64,000 nucleotides of DNA from assembly GCA_036245525.1 (NCBI GenBank), contig BTPG01000004.1:163251025-163315024 (forward strand). The letters run 5' to 3'. Positions 39,771 through 52,548 of this stretch are shown here, one piece after another. Every line of letters starts with the position of its first letter. The first letter of the stretch is position 1. Under the pieces are notes generated by a model that saw only the letters and a list, made by a program, of their open reading frames with translations, searched no databases and had not been told where the DNA came from. The position numbers and the translations under genes were made by a program. This stretch comes from Semisulcospira habei (taxonomy: Eukaryota > Mollusca > Gastropoda > Semisulcospiridae).

Positions 39771-40364
39771 GTTCTTAATTAAACGAACTTCAGGTCGCGA
39801 ACTCTGACGAACTACAGTTCACGATCTCGGACGAACCAGGTTGGTTCTTAATTGGACGATCTAAAGATACGGCGAACCTAGTTCGAAGTAGTTCACGAAC
39901 CTTGGCAAACCATAGTTCGCTGTCGGAAAAGGTTCGCTGAACGTGTTGAGCAAACCAGGGCGAACCTTTTCTCTGATTGGTCTAAACTTTTACCCTCTTC
40001 TGCGTTGGAGATAAGAAGACAGTCACCGATACAAACAAATATGGCGGACGGCGATATTTCACTCGTGCAAAGAACAAGACCTATTTTTATTGATTTGTGG
40101 GAGGTGCGACGCTGTTTGTGGGGTCGCTACTGTAAGGAGTACAAAAACAAACATCGTTCAAATCGCGAAGTGGCATAGCGGCAGCCATTTTGAACCAGTA
40201 AGTACGCCGAATCAAGCACTTCAGTTAAGAAAGAGAACCATGGCAAACCTAGTTTGCTGAAGTTCGCCTAGGTTCGTTCAACCTCAATTAACAAACAAAG
40301 CAAAAGATCGCCGATCTTCTCCGATCTAGGTTTGCTGATCAGAAGTTCGTCCAATTAAGAACAG
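39771..40364. mobile_element. MITE-like element with TGTTCTTAATT termini
   Basis: The left end TGTTCTTAATTAAACGAACTTC-like text is matched in inverted orientation by the right end GAAGTTCGTCCAATTAAGAACA. The interior is rich in repeated GTTCG/CGAAC words. No reading frame and no clear target duplication were found. Confidence 0.5.
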
Positions 40365-40684
40365 CTCTAAGACTATGCTCTGCCTATGTCATACTGATAT
40401 GAAAAATGTGAATAAAACTGGCTGATTTTCTACTTTGAAAACAAAGGAAGACATTCTTCAATTCAAACAATGCACGCATCAACAACACAATCAGTAAGAC
40501 TTGGGAGTGTTACTGTGAGACTCAGTGAGAGATTAAAAAAACAGCCAGATTCTGGATTTGAACAGTCCAGTGATTAGGAACAAAATGCTATCATTGTACA
40601 CTCTGCTTATAATGACGTCATTTTGCAGTTGTCAGTCTTTCTATAGCGCATTGTTCCACGTAGTGGTGGATCTATGTAATGACC

Positions 40685-41970
40685 AGGGATGAAAATTGGC
40701 CATGGCAAAAAAAACTCTGAAAACTTCGGCACCAAGATGCTCCACTAACGTCAACTTTGCGAAAGCGTGTGCCCACGCGTTCTTTCTGAACTTTCTCACC
40801 CACTAGTCCACCCGAGTCCCTGAAATTTCAGGGAAATCCGATACCCCCTGACCGCAGGGTGAAGTCACAAAACTCATCACTGAAACTGGTGCCAACAGCC
40901 CAATGTTTATCTTATGCAGTTGACTGTCACCCACACAACACTTCACTTTTCATTTCTGTCCCCTCTAGTGTTCATTTTGCCTGGAAACAGTCAGTGTCCA
41001 AGTCAGACCAGTACAACTGCAACTGACACAGATCTTCATGAACCTCCCCCCCCCCACCCCACCCCACCCCCAGAGACTGTGGATGCAAACCTAGCTTTTA
41101 CCAGCCTCGTTTGTATCCTAAAGTTAGGATGTTATTCAGTACTGGTTAAAGTGTGGACTAAAAGATGTAGAATTGCACATACTATTACTGAAACTCAGTG
41201 TGTGGGCACATAAATTTGGAGTTCTGATAGGTATGTAGTGTACATATTAAATTCCATGATCTCTCTAAATATTGTTTAACGTTTCAAAATTTAGCCTGAA
41301 TGTTTCATTAAAAAAAAATATTAGTTCAGATATCTCAACGCACTACCTGCGGTTTGCCAGCTGAGTAATATAACAAAAGAAAAAGACGGAGCTGGCTCTC
41401 AGGGACGGACAGTGCCGCAGGACTGCTGGCTGGTGCTAAAGAGGGAAAAAGGAGGGTCCTGAACAAACACGATGCCGTCATCAGGCACTGGGCAGTCAGA
41501 AACTAGCAGTTTTTCGGACAGCTTGGCACTCACCCACCCACCACACCACCGCTTGGCGTTGGACCTACGACTGTTTAACTTTACTTCGGCCGATATCCAG
41601 TCCCATCTCCACTTCTTAAGACTGCTTGAATCGTCAAATTTGCCACCACGATTCACACTTGACAAGACGAGTCACGCCGCAAGCCATGTTGATCAACACA
41701 ATGAAAGTACGTACTCTACCGGAAGAATGGCTTCTTTCAGAGCGCGTGTCTGCCCGCCTAGGTTACTGCGCAGCGCGCGGCGCACTGAGTGGGTGACCAG
41801 TGGGTGCCGCGAACGCAGCCTGCCACGTCATAGCCTGCCCGCGGAGTAAAACCAGTGCTTTGCTCGTTTTGCTACCCACGATGTTTTTTCGCGGAGACGT
41901 CTTTTCAATTTCGCGGAAAAATTTTCTTCCCCCGCGGAATCCCGCATTTTCGCGGACAATTCCCATCCCT
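40685..41970. mobile_element. Non-autonomous hAT-like element, about 1.3 kb
   Basis: The termini AGGGATGAAAATTGG and CCAATTCCCATCCCT-like text are inverted. The flanks TAATGACC (40677-40684) and GAATGACC (41971-41978) match at 7 of 8 positions, the hAT duplication length. The inner right end is rich in CGCGG words. No transposase domain is visible in its reading frames. Termini resemble the element at 12254-12602. Confidence 0.6.
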
Positions 41971-42144
41971 GAATGACCTTTCACTCAGTTTGTCATGTCA
42001 GACTGTCAACTGATGTTTGAACTGGGGTCAAGTTGGTCACAGCTCTGTGGAAAGCGATAAAATTTATATTGAATACCTCATCACCAGTGAAGTCTTACGT
42101 CTACCCACTATTTGGTGGAAAATTTTGACAGAGCTTTGGACTAA

Positions 42145-42830
42145 ATAATAATAATAATAATACATAGTTCTTGTATAGCGCTGTTCTCCAGGAAAATACT
42201 GGACTCACTGCGCATGCACAACAGCACACCCTCTCTCACAGACACGCACGATTATACACTACTTTAAACCACCCCATCTCTTCCCAACACCTTACATTCA
42301 CTTCCTCTAGGATCAGAATAAAAGGCAGTCAACAGTTAGCTAAAGATGAGCGAAGTGTTAAATGCCCGACAGAAAAGAAAAGTCTTTAAGTGAGCTTTGA
42401 ACTGTGACAATGTGGGCAGATTCCGCATTTCAGTTGGCAGCGAGTTCCACACACTTGGGGTTAAAAAGGTGAAAGAACGCTCCCCGACAGTTTTCATTTT
42501 AAGCTTCGGGATTATTAAAAGTTTTACACTAGAGGAACGGAGGGTGCGTGATGGCTGATAAACAGACAGCTTGGCAGAAAGGTACGGCGGGAGAGATCCG
42601 TCAAAATGTCGATAGGCGAAAATTGCAATTTTGTACTGGCAGCGTAATTTTACAGGCAGCCAGTGTAGCTGCTTCAGTAGAGGCGTAACGTGGTCTCTCT
42701 TTCGTTTCTTCAAGATGAGACGTGCCGTATCTGCAAGCGTGAAATCTGATCTGCCGTAAACCTGCCAGTACAGAATTGCATTAACCGAGCCTGGACGTAA
42801 TGAATGCATTTACAAGTCTTGACGCCGCAC
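42145..42830 (-). pseudogene. CR1/L2-like LINE 3' fragment
   Basis: The minus-strand frame 42336-42809 reads KRDHVTPLLKQLHWLPVKLR, then YQPSRTLRSSS and GERSFTFLTPSVWNSLP. This is the classical C-terminal region of CR1/L2-clade reverse transcriptases. The fragment ends on the minus strand with a TATAGCGC-type 3' region and an (ATT)n tail (plus-strand 42145-42162). It is 5'-truncated. Confidence 0.75.
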
Positions 42831-43850
42831 TTTCTGTGAGATACGGTCTGAGGGAAGAAATTCTGCGCAAGAGGCATCAATTTTATCTGCTGCGATATCC
42901 TTGCCATGTCCTGACCAAAGCCTTATACCCAAGCAATGCAAATTACCCTGGATCTATGGCACTGAATGTCCAATACTCTCCACTAATCTCATCCCACACT
43001 CATTTGTTTTAGGCAAGAGATGAGCCATACACTTCCCCCATCCCACCCACGTTCAATGGAAACATGAATGAATATTACAATTCCTATCCTAAATAATACA
43101 TATTTTGAAACTGTAAACCCAGAACGGCGATGCCCTATAGGGGAAATGAGCTATCAGAAGCTCTAATCAATAACCCTGCAGTAAACCCAAAATAATTCTC
43201 TAAGCCCAAATAGACACTGTGATGAAAATTACCTGTAAACAAAATCTCAAAATTCACTACTCAATCACATATTACAACTACAAGAGTGTTCAAGAGTTAA
43301 ATCTATATTTTTAAATGAGAACTCATTTTAGTGTGCGAGTGCAGATTGGAATGATGGGGCGACTTAATATCCCAAAATGTTACTTCACAAAGTGTCCAAA
43401 GGGCACATCCGAGACTTTGGTGAAGTTACTTTGGTCACTTCGGTGAAGCCATCGCAGTGCCTTCGAACACTGACGAACCTGATCATCAAAGTTGCTTTGG
43501 CCTTTGCCGTGTTTGATCGGTCAGTCAAAACAAGGCTATTCAAATGAGATACTCAAACTGGTGAGTAGGTCGGCTGTTTGGCATTGTTCCATGAAATCAT
43601 GTCTCTGTTACCACCAAGGAATTACCTTTAACGACTCTTTTGTGATCTGTGAGATAACCAGTCATGTAGCGTTCAAGATGGAATACAACTAATGCTAGAT
43701 CTATACAAAAGTAAAGGGCTATCTACAGTCAGTTTACAAATGCTTTCGACCCACTTAGAGATTGGAATACAGCCTTACACCACTGGATACAAAAAGGCAG
43801 ATTAATAAAAACTGAGAGGCTTACACAATGACAAAAGTATATGGAGGGGT
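42831..43850. other. PBX intron, nothing recognised
   Basis: About 1 kb without a supportable feature. Confidence 0.4.
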
Positions 43851-43943
43851 TATATGATTAGAGGTGCACGGTATTGCCGTATACCGGTATTATATCGGTT
43901 CGGAAGCCTCTCGATACAGTATACCGGTACGGTCCGGGAAGGT

Positions 43944-44303
43944 TTGATTGATTGATTGTACATTGCTTAACGTCCCGACAGCAACAAGGCTTTCTCAGGA
44001 CGTGCCTGCACTGCTTGTGAAAAAAAACTAAACAGAAAATTGAATGTATGTCGCCAGCCGGTCAATACGTTAATAACCTACAACATGGGCCTAATAAAGC
44101 TAGACATTTGCAACCACATCCAATATCAAGCTACAGCAGTGCAGACAGTAGGGAGAGTTTTAAAAGGCAAATACGGTGAATGGACAAGGGTAGACAGAAA
44201 CACATGCCCAGAATAGAGAGAAAACCCACCTGTGGGCTGACCAGGGTGACCTGGAACTAAAAATACCTAACCCCACCAAGTCCCCAAGGCAGACCGGTGG
44301 GGT
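43944..44303 (-). mobile_element. SINE-like retroposon, copy S5, inside the hAT left end
   Basis: Clearly the same family as S1, but shorter by about 20-25 single-base deletions, nearly all in homopolymer runs, with hardly any substitutions. The flanks CCGGGAAGGT and TCGGGAAGGGT are probable duplications that also differ by indels. This pattern looks more like sequencing or assembly error than decay. Confidence 0.75.
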
Positions 44304-44437
44304 CGTCGGGAAGGGTCGGTATACCGTGAATTGCAATAGAAAAGGAAACTTCTTTTTTTTTTTTTATAAACTGAAAGTAAACGGGTTTTTTTAGAACAAA
44401 GAGGCAGTTCCGTGAAAGTGCGGCAGACAAAGGCACA

Positions 44438-45522
44438 ATGGCTGAAAGCGAGTACACAATTGTGGCAAATGCTAAAGCAAAGGCCCCTATATGGAAGCAC
44501 TTTGGAGTCAGAAAAAGAAAAAATGACAGTTCGATAGTGGAGAATATGGCGGTGTGCTTGACGTGCAATTACTTACTTACGCCTGTCACCCCTACCCGGG
44601 TATAGGCCGTCGACGAGAGACCTCCAGCAACTCCTGTCCTGTGCTTCTCCTTCGATTCTACTCCAGGTGGTTCCCAGTCTCTTGATGTCTGCTTGGAGGT
44701 CTCGACGCCAGGAGTTTCTCGGCCTACCTCTTTTCCTCTTTCCCTGGGGGTTCCATGACAATACCTGCCTAGTGATACTGGAAGCTGGCTTTCTCAGACT
44801 GTGACCGATCCATCTCCATCTTCTTCGCCCAATTTCATTCTCTGCTGTTATCTGCTCTGTTCTCTCCCAGAGTCTGACGTTGCTGATCTTCTCTGGCCAG
44901 TGGATTTCCAAAATTCTTCTAAGGCAACTGTTCATGAAGGTCTGTACTCTGTTGACTGTGGTTTTTGTCAATCTCCAAGTCTCTGCTCCATATAAGAGAA
45001 CTGCTTTTACACTTGACGTGCAATGGCGATGTAAAAACTGCTGGTGGAACCTCCAACACGAACACCCACATCAGGAGACACCATCCACAGTTATTGATTA
45101 CCACACAGACACAGAGTGAGCAGCCCCCAAATAAACAACAGCGCCAGCAGACCCTTGTGGGAGCGTTTCAGATCCTGGCGAAAAAGGCAAAGTATCCTAC
45201 AAATTCTCCTCGTGCAAAGGCCATCACAAACCAAATTGCGCTGTTCCTCATCAAAGATTTGCGACCTTACAAGTTGGTGGAGAGCAAGCACTTCCGAAGC
45301 CTGATTGAAGCACTCGACGACCGTTACCAGGTTCCTTCTCGTAACCACTTTTCAGAGCTGGCTATCCCCGAGATGTACAAAAACATGAAAGCCAAGGTGA
45401 TTGATGACCTTCAGAAAGCCGAACAAGTAAGTTATAGTATGATACTGCATGCGTATAAAGTTGTGCATGTTAAAGATTTTTTCTCAATTAGCGGTTCAAT
45501 GAAGGTGTGTGTGCGTGTGTGT

Positions 45523-45567
<45 letters not shown>

Positions 45568-47410
45568 CTTGCTGTATCTGTCGTCTGCAGAAACAGTCAA
45601 ATAAGTCTGAAATTTTCACTTTGAAAGTCTTGATTATAATTAAATTGCCAGTCTGTCTATAACAAAGTAAGTCCTGTAAAGAAATTACGAGCGTACTAGC
45701 ACTGAAATTGAAAGGCGATATACTGATAAATCACGAGGATGCAAAATAATAGACGTGAATTCCGGTGCAGGTAACTGTGACTACAGATGGATGGACCTCC
45801 AGAGCAACAGACTCCTACGTCACTGTCACTGCTGTGTTGGTGGTTGATTGGCAGATGGTGAACTATGTGCTACAAACAAGACCAATGCCCGAGAGCCATA
45901 CAGGCAATACAGGTCTCTCTCTCTCTCTCTCTCTCCGTGTGTGGTGTGTGTGTGTGTGTGTGTTGTGATAAAAGCTGTAAAACAAAAAAATCAACATTTA
46001 GGAACGATTGTGAGTTTTTTTCTCCTTTTGTCATTTGTGTACATTTAAAATAACTAGAATTGATTGATTTTTTTATTTCATCTGTTACAGCTGAAAACAT
46101 CACCAGGGTCATCACGGAAGCAATCAAAGAATGGAAACTGCCGGGTGTGCTGGGTCTCACACTTGTGTCGGACAACGCATCAAACATGGTCAAGGCTGGA
46201 AAGCTGCTGCAATGCCATCTGCACTTGGGATGCTTTGCACACACACTCAACCTTGCAGTTCAGAAGGCGCTCAAGGTGGATGGAACCGCAGCCATATTGA
46301 GTAGAATCAGGCCGATATCTACCTTCTTTCACAGTTGTCATTTGGCTTCCAACCTTCTCCATGCAAAGACAGAACTGCTTCAACTGAAGGCAAAAAAGCT
46401 GAAGGTTGATGTTTGTACCAGGTGGAACTCCGCCTTTGACATGCTGTCACGAGTTCTGTACCTGCAGGATGCTGTCGTGGCTGTTATTCGCTCCAAAAAA
46501 CTGAGCTATCTCAAAGAGCGTGACATCACGAGTCTGAATGACGAGGAGGCCGCCGCCACACATGAACTTGAAGCTTTTCTGAAACCTCTGAAGGACATGA
46601 CGACCTTCATGTGCACGGAGGAGATGCCGACTTCGTCTGTGATCATGCCCCTTCTTGAGAGTCTGCTTGGCGAAAAAGGACATCTTCGCCCAAAGCCAGA
46701 CAACTCCATGTCCGTCCAGCAAATGAAGGCTATCATGGCAGCAGATCTGGAGGGCCGGTATGCAGAACAGAGAGAGATGTTGCAGACGATTTCAGCTTTG
46801 GACCCGCACTTCAAGTCTTTCTCCTACATGGCACCAGAACAACGTGATGGCATTTTCCGCAAACTCACTGACGTCACAGTGAGCTTGCACACAAAACCCC
46901 AAGACCGTCGAAGCAGTCAAAGCAGATCCTGGAACTTCAGCAGAACCTGGAACTTCAGCCACCCCCAGTCCGCCAGCTCTTGATGAGCATGCCCATGATG
47001 TCGAGGTTCTTGAGATCCAAGAAGAGCATTTTGTAAAGACAGAGAGACCCGAGGACGAACAGAAGTATGAGAGCAAAGGAGCGTGCCTGCTTGACTTCCT
47101 CCTGGCAGATGTCTTTGTCACACATATCGAGCCAAGCAAGACCACCTACCAGCAGGGAGCTGAAGAAGTTGAGAAGTATCGAGAGGAGAAATTGATTGGC
47201 ATGGCGGAGAACCCACTCTTGTGGTGGAAACAGAATGAGTACCGCTTCCCTCTGTTGGCTAGGGTGGCGAGGATTTACCTCGCCATCCCGGCTACGAGTG
47301 TGCCCTCTGAGAGGGTGTTTTCGACAGCTGGGGACATTCTGACCAGCCAAAGGGCTACCCTGAACCCAGAGCATGTGGACAAGCTCCTCTTTCTGAAAAA
47401 GAACTTGTAA
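44438..47410 (+). pseudogene. hAT transposase gene (ZBED type), three exons, disrupted
   Basis: Exon 1 (44438-45427) encodes a BED zinc finger (IWKHFG, CLTCN, HIRRHHP) and a KAITNQIALFLIKDLRPYKL block. A GTAAGT donor follows. Exon 2 (45771-45912) holds the first catalytic Asp in TTDGWTS. Exon 3 (46091-47410) holds the second Asp in VSDNASNM, then CFAHTLNLAV and TRWNSAFDML. The C-terminal dimerisation region is [10 protein letters not shown], then [17 protein letters not shown]. Phases agree across both introns. Two lesions are visible: the LINE fragment at 44570-45011 inside the BED finger codons, and a one-base frame change near 46895 in exon 3. A polyadenylation signal AATAAA lies near 47490. 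Confidence 0.85.
44570..45011 (-). mobile_element. 5'-truncated LINE 3' fragment inserted in the hAT gene
   Basis: Flanked by perfect 13-bp duplications CTTGACGTGCAAT at 44557-44569 and 45012-45024. The minus-strand frame 44573-44971 reads RRILEIHWPEKISN, WERTEQI, GKRKRGRPRNSWRRDL and DRSCWRSLVDGLYP, a LINE C-terminus from a family distinct from the other LINEs here. The 3' tail is (GTAA)n on the minus strand. Confidence 0.85.
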
Positions 47411-47898
47411 AGTCATGCACTGTTCTTTTCAGAAAGTGGAGACTGTCCTACTGATATGGCTGCCATGCCTAATCGTTTTTGTACAGTTCAATAAAAAAAA
47501 AAGTATTAAAATGTTTCTCTTAGTAGGAGTGTAATTTTCATTTTCTGTTTTTTTTTGTTTTGTTTTTTTGTTGTTATCCATCCAGAAAGTCTACGTCTGT
47601 AGGTTTCATTTAATGATTCAGTGTTTTTTTTTCCCCACATAGTATTTGTTTACCTGATTTTGTATTCAAAGTGAACACTGAATAATTAAAGTTTGTTTAT
47701 AAAAAAAACGATCACTGGTGTTTTCTCATTTTGTTTCTTTTTCTTCATGCATTCTTGTACGTACAAGTGGCCAGATTGTCATCAAATTACATGGGATCGG
47801 GGACGGCGGTATACCGTTGGAAAATATCGGTACTGGCAAAAAATATTGCGGTATATCGCGGTACGACCGTCTTCATGGTACACAGCTCTATATATGAT

Positions 47899-48650
47899 AC
47901 CTACCTCACCCACCCCACGCCAAAAAAAGACTAACAATGCAATTGGAAGCATCATTGAGAGAAAAATTGTCCATCTGACATGTGAGGGAAGGCGCAGCAA
48001 TATGTCTACCTTCTGTGGAATGCAGGTGAAGAGAATGCTTTGAAATATTCAGATGTAAGACCAAGAGCTTAGCAATGTCAAATTCGTGAAGCAAACTTTG
48101 TCAATATGAACATCGGACACTTCAGGATATTAATACAGCCTCTGAACAGAGGGCCATGGGTTGCGGCAAAGGTTATACGCGGCACACAGGTTGTGCTGCA
48201 CATATTTTAAGACTGATCTTACGCCAGACCAAATTACGGCCTGAGAATGCTTCATGCTCTGACCGAACCATACTTTTTCCATTTTGAATTTACTTTAATT
48301 TCTGTTTTTCGAACTTTGTATTTGTATTTAATGCTCCATTTGTGAATCAACAGAGCAACAGACCTTTTTCGAACCACATATGATTGTGAGTTAACAAGCG
48401 TTTCTTCAAATCAGATTCACAGTAAAAACCTTTGAATTATACTCTTCATAAGTTAGTCATTATCACATGAATATTGCAATACTGAAAACAAATCACTATG
48501 AAAGTATGAGGGATCTAAAGTAAATCAGGCAATCTACCGGGTGTGCTAAAATTGTGTGCTGCACTATGCTTTGATAGTGGCAGGAAGAAAACCACCATAC
48601 CACCTCAGACAATAGCACTAGACTGATTAGACAATGGTACCTGTTAACCC
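47899..48650. other. PBX intron, nothing recognised
   Basis: No gene or repeat supported between the hAT and the next foldback element. Confidence 0.4.
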
Positions 48651-48654
48651 TTTG

Positions 48655-48730
48655 GTGTCAGCAATGCTTATTGTCGAGGTGACTCATGCAGGAATCACCT
48701 TGACAATAAGCATTGCTGGCAGCAAATGAT
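48655..48730. repeat. Foldback element F2
   Basis: Arms CAGCAATGCTTATTGTCGAG and its complement CTTGACAATAAGCATTGCTG flank a loop of roughly 16 bases. The outer context CTTTGGTGTCAGC / GCTGGCAGCAAATG continues the pairing imperfectly. Confidence 0.6.
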
Positions 48731-49344
48731 TAATAGTGGTTAAACTACACCTATTTTGTAAACTTACATCAAACACAACTTATCCAAGGTTTGAAAAGTG
48801 GCACAAATAGCTCTAGTGTTGTCAGCAAAATGTTTTGATCACTAGCCCGGTTTAAAACAAACGCATCCAAGATATAGAGGTGAACAGTTATTTATGCGAG
48901 ATATTACATGACTACAGTGATTACATAATAAGACATAAGTAACACAGCACAAGTCACTAACAGAAACATCATACCTGTATTACAAGACACCGTCAAACGA
49001 AACCTTCCAAGCATTTCTGACTCATGAATGTGCGACAGCAAAAAAGAGTCAAGTATCAATCCATTCACTGACCACCTATCATAAACCTTGTAATTGGCAT
49101 TTACTAAGACTAAGAGATTTGGCCAAAGGACGGACTGTGAAAAAGAATTCATTCAAGTGACCTCCATCAAAGGTCAAGGCCACTGTCAATAAATAGGGCA
49201 ACAGTGGCAATATTTCTAAGCTGTCAATCCAAATTTGCTACATGTACAGCAATACCTGATGATAACAACTAGATAATGTCTGCATGTAATCTTGTACAGT
49301 CTGATCCAGTTAACCCTGAAAGACTACAATAGGATGTGTATCGA

Positions 49345-49432
49345 CCATGACATTTCAAGGTTGGTGTCAGAATAGTTTGGCACATCTAAGCGCCAAGCTA
49401 TTCTGACACCAACCTTGAAATATTATGGTCGA
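49345..49432. repeat. Foldback element F1, copy
   Basis: Arms GACCATGACATTTCAAGG, TTGGTGTCAGAATAGTTTGG and the matching right side CCAAGCTATTCTGACACCAA. The flanking GATCTGTCTCCT and CCTCAGAGGATAT are shared with the copy at 52.5 kb. Confidence 0.7.
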
Positions 49433-49627
49433 TCTGTCTCCTAAACTGTTATATAGACCTCAGAGGATATCTACAAAAATGTGATAATATCATCCCGAGG
49501 GCGTAAGGAGTTGAGGTGAACTCTGATGCCACGCAAATCTTGTTCAGCTGGACAGTGACCCTGTTGCAGTCTCTGATGCATTACCGGTCTCATCTGATCA
49601 CTGCTGATCACTACTGTCTTACAAGCC

Positions 49628-49710
49628 ACATTAACTCATTCGAGATGTGCCGCCTCCGGATACACAGCTTATGCTGCGTATACGGAGGCGACACGTCTCG
49701 AATGAGTTAA
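49628..49710. repeat. Foldback element F3, copy 1
   Basis: Outer arms TTAACTCATTCGAGA and TCTCGAATGAGTTAA are exact complements. Inner arms GTGCCGCCTCCG and CGGAGGCGACAC also pair. A related element lies at 55290-55398. Confidence 0.7.
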
Positions 49711-51129
49711 CGTGCTACAGCCTTGTGCAACCCCAACATTCAAGCAGTCTATTTGGACTATTAAACTTTGTGGCCGAAGTTTTTGCAAGGCCTTTCATCT
49801 GATGTCAGTCGTTACTGCTGAAGTACTGGAAATTTGTCTGCCGTTGGTGCTTGACCACCAGACTCCAGCCACATGTTGCAAGATTCCTGCATGAAGATCA
49901 CCATGGCACAAAGCTGTGGCTAGTAAACTGCGAACATCATAGGTGGAAAGGCACTGGTGCAAATTGGGATTTACAGTGCACAAGCAGTTATTTTCTGCCA
50001 CCAAGACAGGTGTTACCAGATTAGTGAGCACAGCAAAAACTTCTTCTTAAGCCATCTGACTCTGAGGATTGCTGCATGCAACAGCAGCAAGCAACTGTAT
50101 TCAGCGACTGATCAGCTACTGATCAGTCAGTTCTTCTCCTCTACCCAGTATACACTCCATTTCAGAACTTCCATCTCATTTCTTTTCTACACACTTCACA
50201 GGCAAGGTTCAAGCCATACAAGATGGTCTGGACTCCCAAGTCTCCTCAGTAACACATTTCTTCTTCCAGTGACCTGCATTTTCAGGATCAGACCATGTCT
50301 ATATGTCTGTGTTCAACCCTGTCTGCGACGACAACGTCCGCAAGGTTTTAATGAAGACAAGCAACAAGTTATGTGAACTTGTTCACTAGGATCTTTCCGA
50401 GGGGAGGGGAGGGGGGGGGGGGGGTACAAAAGCGATTTTGGGTTTGAAACTGAGAAAGGTCTTACCTTCAAGAATGAATCTCTTAGTTAGAATTTGTTCG
50501 AGTTTAAGTTAGTCTGGGTTAGAAATCTGTATTTGAGAAATAATTTATTTTGTCAAAATAAACTACTTTGGCATATTTCTGGACTACTATGACCACTGAC
50601 CTTTCCAAGGGGTCCTACAAACACCACGCATAGAAAGGTCTTCACATCAGGTATCCGTACCAAGTTTGGGTTTGAAGTTGAAAATAGTATTTGAGAAAAA
50701 AGCAATTTTTAACCCGAACTTTAGCCCATTTCTGGACCCCCTTTGAGAGAGGTCACTAAAATTGCTATGTGTAAAAAGGTCTTATCGCAAAGTCTCCTTG
50801 GGCCAAATTTGAAGACTCTGGCCTGAATAGAAAAGGGAAAATCTAAAGTTTACAACAGACGATGGTCAAAGCATGATGGACAGAGACCCAATATAGACTC
50901 ATTTCTGCTACCACATGTGAGACAAAAAATAAAATTCTACCAAAGTAGGCATTTTCCACACATTTACTGACTTCTTGTGAGCCTGACCTTTCTGGAGCAT
51001 ATCCAAATTAGCATGTATAGAAGGTATGTGTTACCATCAGACATCGCTATACCAAGTTTAGGTTTGAAATGGTGAATAGTACTTAAAACAAAAACAATTT
51101 TTCACAAACAAGAAAGGCAAAAGCCATTA

Positions 51130-51800
51130 TGGCTCACCTGTATGACCAACCCATATCATTGGAATGAATTTTTTAATTAGGTTACATGTTGACCAAAAAT
51201 GTCCGTTTCACAAAAACTGGTTGATCCGCATTTGAGTCCATAATTTTTGTTATTTTTTTTTTTTACTAGATAATTTGCATACAGCTAGATTAAAGGCAGA
51301 TATTGAATGAGTTCGTAATCCAGTGTTGTACCTCTTCAACTATTTGAATAATAATTAGTTCATGTTTGCAAGTTTTGGAGTCATGTTGTACTCCAATCAA
51401 ACAGTCAGCCCTGGAAAAGGCTGTGTGGAACAGAACAGTCAGCCCTGGAAAAGGCTGCGTGCCTTTCGGATGAGCGATGTGAAACATCAATTTCGTCACT
51501 GTGTACACGGCATCATGGGACTAGTGATGCCATGATGTGAAGCTTATAGTGACGTCATTTTGCAGTGAATGCTATTCCTCTTCTTCAGAATTCCTGTCAC
51601 TACACCAGCCCACAAACAGTGTATGTTGATCAGAGGTTGGGTTAGAGAGGAGGGAAAAGGATCAGAAGGAAAAGCTTAAAAATATGTACAACTCTGAATG
51701 TTTCTAAAAGAAAAACACATGAGCTGCAAAAAATACAGTAGACTTGGGATGAAATCCTTATCTAGTTAAAAAGTTATCTTCATCATCAGTGACAAGGTTG
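51130..51800. repeat. Dispersed repeat R1, copy 1
   Basis: Shares GGTTGATCCGCATT, GAGTCCATAATTTTT, ATTGAATGAGTTC, CCTGGAAAAGGCTGCGTG and GATCAGAAGGAAAAGC-type words, in the same order, with 57000-59290. Here the site corresponding to the second LINE copy is empty (TTGTACCTCTTCAAC). Confidence 0.6.
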
Positions 51801-51916
51801 CATGTGAACATCATGTAACTTTGTAGGAATATTAATTTGGCTGACATCTCTGAAACTGAAAGATAGAAGGTCACATGAGGTATACAAATATGTGAAAATA
51901 ATTGCCAATTTCAAAG

Positions 51917-52323
51917 CCCTAACAAAATTAACGAATTTGGGAGCTGTCCTCTTAGATTTACCAGTGAACTTTGTGCTTGGAAAGCCCTAACGAAATTAAC
52001 GAATTTGGGAGCTGTCCTCTTAGATTTACCAGTGAACTTTGTGCTTGGAAAGCCCTAACGAAATTAACGAATTTGGGAGCTGTCCTCTTAGATTTACCAG
52101 TGAACTTTGTGCTTGGAAAGCCCTAACGAAATTAACGAATTTGGGAGCTGTCCTCTTAGATTTACCAGTGAACTTTGTGCTTGGAAAGCCCTAACGAAAT
52201 TAATGAATTTGGGAGCTGTCCTCTTAGATTTACCAGTGAACTTTGTGCTTGGAAAGCCCTAACGAAATTAACGAATTTGGGAGCTGTCCTCTTAGATTTA
52301 CCAGTGAACTTTGTGCTTGGAAG
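51917..52323. repeat. 68-bp tandem repeat, six copies
   Basis: Highly uniform units containing AAGCCCTAACGAAATTAACG, TTGGGAGCTGTCCTCTTAG and CCAGTGAACTTTGTGCTTGG. Only isolated substitutions separate the units, so the array expanded recently. Confidence 0.9.
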
Positions 52324-52467
52324 ATTCCCAACTTTTTCGTTACAACTCATTATCAATCAGAATATTTTAAAGACACATCCTGTTGCACACAGTGACACAC
52401 AAAAAAGCAATATTGTCTTAATTCATTCTGCCCGTTACACACCACAGCAAGATATGGCTTGACCATG

Positions 52468-52548
52468 ATAGTTCAAGGGTGGTAGCAGAATAGCTTGGTG
52501 CCTATAGGCGCCAAGCTATTCTGCCACCACCCTTAAACTATCATGGTT
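52468..52548. repeat. Foldback element F1, copy
   Basis: Arms GACCATGATAGTTCAAGGGT and GCAGAATAGCTTGGTGCC pair with GGCGCCAAGCTATTCTGCC and the complementary right side. Pairing is almost perfect around a loop of about 4 bases. Confidence 0.75.

Larger units (their letters stand above)
43859..47890 (+). mobile_element. hAT DNA transposon, 4.0 kb, with 8-bp TSD and nested insertions
   Basis: Perfect 8-bp duplications TATATGAT lie at 43851-43858 and 47891-47898. The termini TAGAGGTGCACGGTA and TACACAGCTCTA are imperfect inverted repeats of the hAT type, close to the CAGAGGTG end of Tol2-like elements. Subterminal GGTATACCG words recur at both ends. It carries a three-exon transposase gene, a SINE copy at 43944-44303 and a LINE fragment at 44570-45011. 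Confidence 0.88.

Noticed and set aside
39771..40364. Host exon near ATGGCGGACGGCG (about 40040)
   Set aside because: A short ATG context within a MITE-like element; no sustained reading frame.
41472..41849. Open frame in the 1.3-kb non-autonomous element
   Set aside because: No transposase or other domain text; composition follows the GC-rich DNA.
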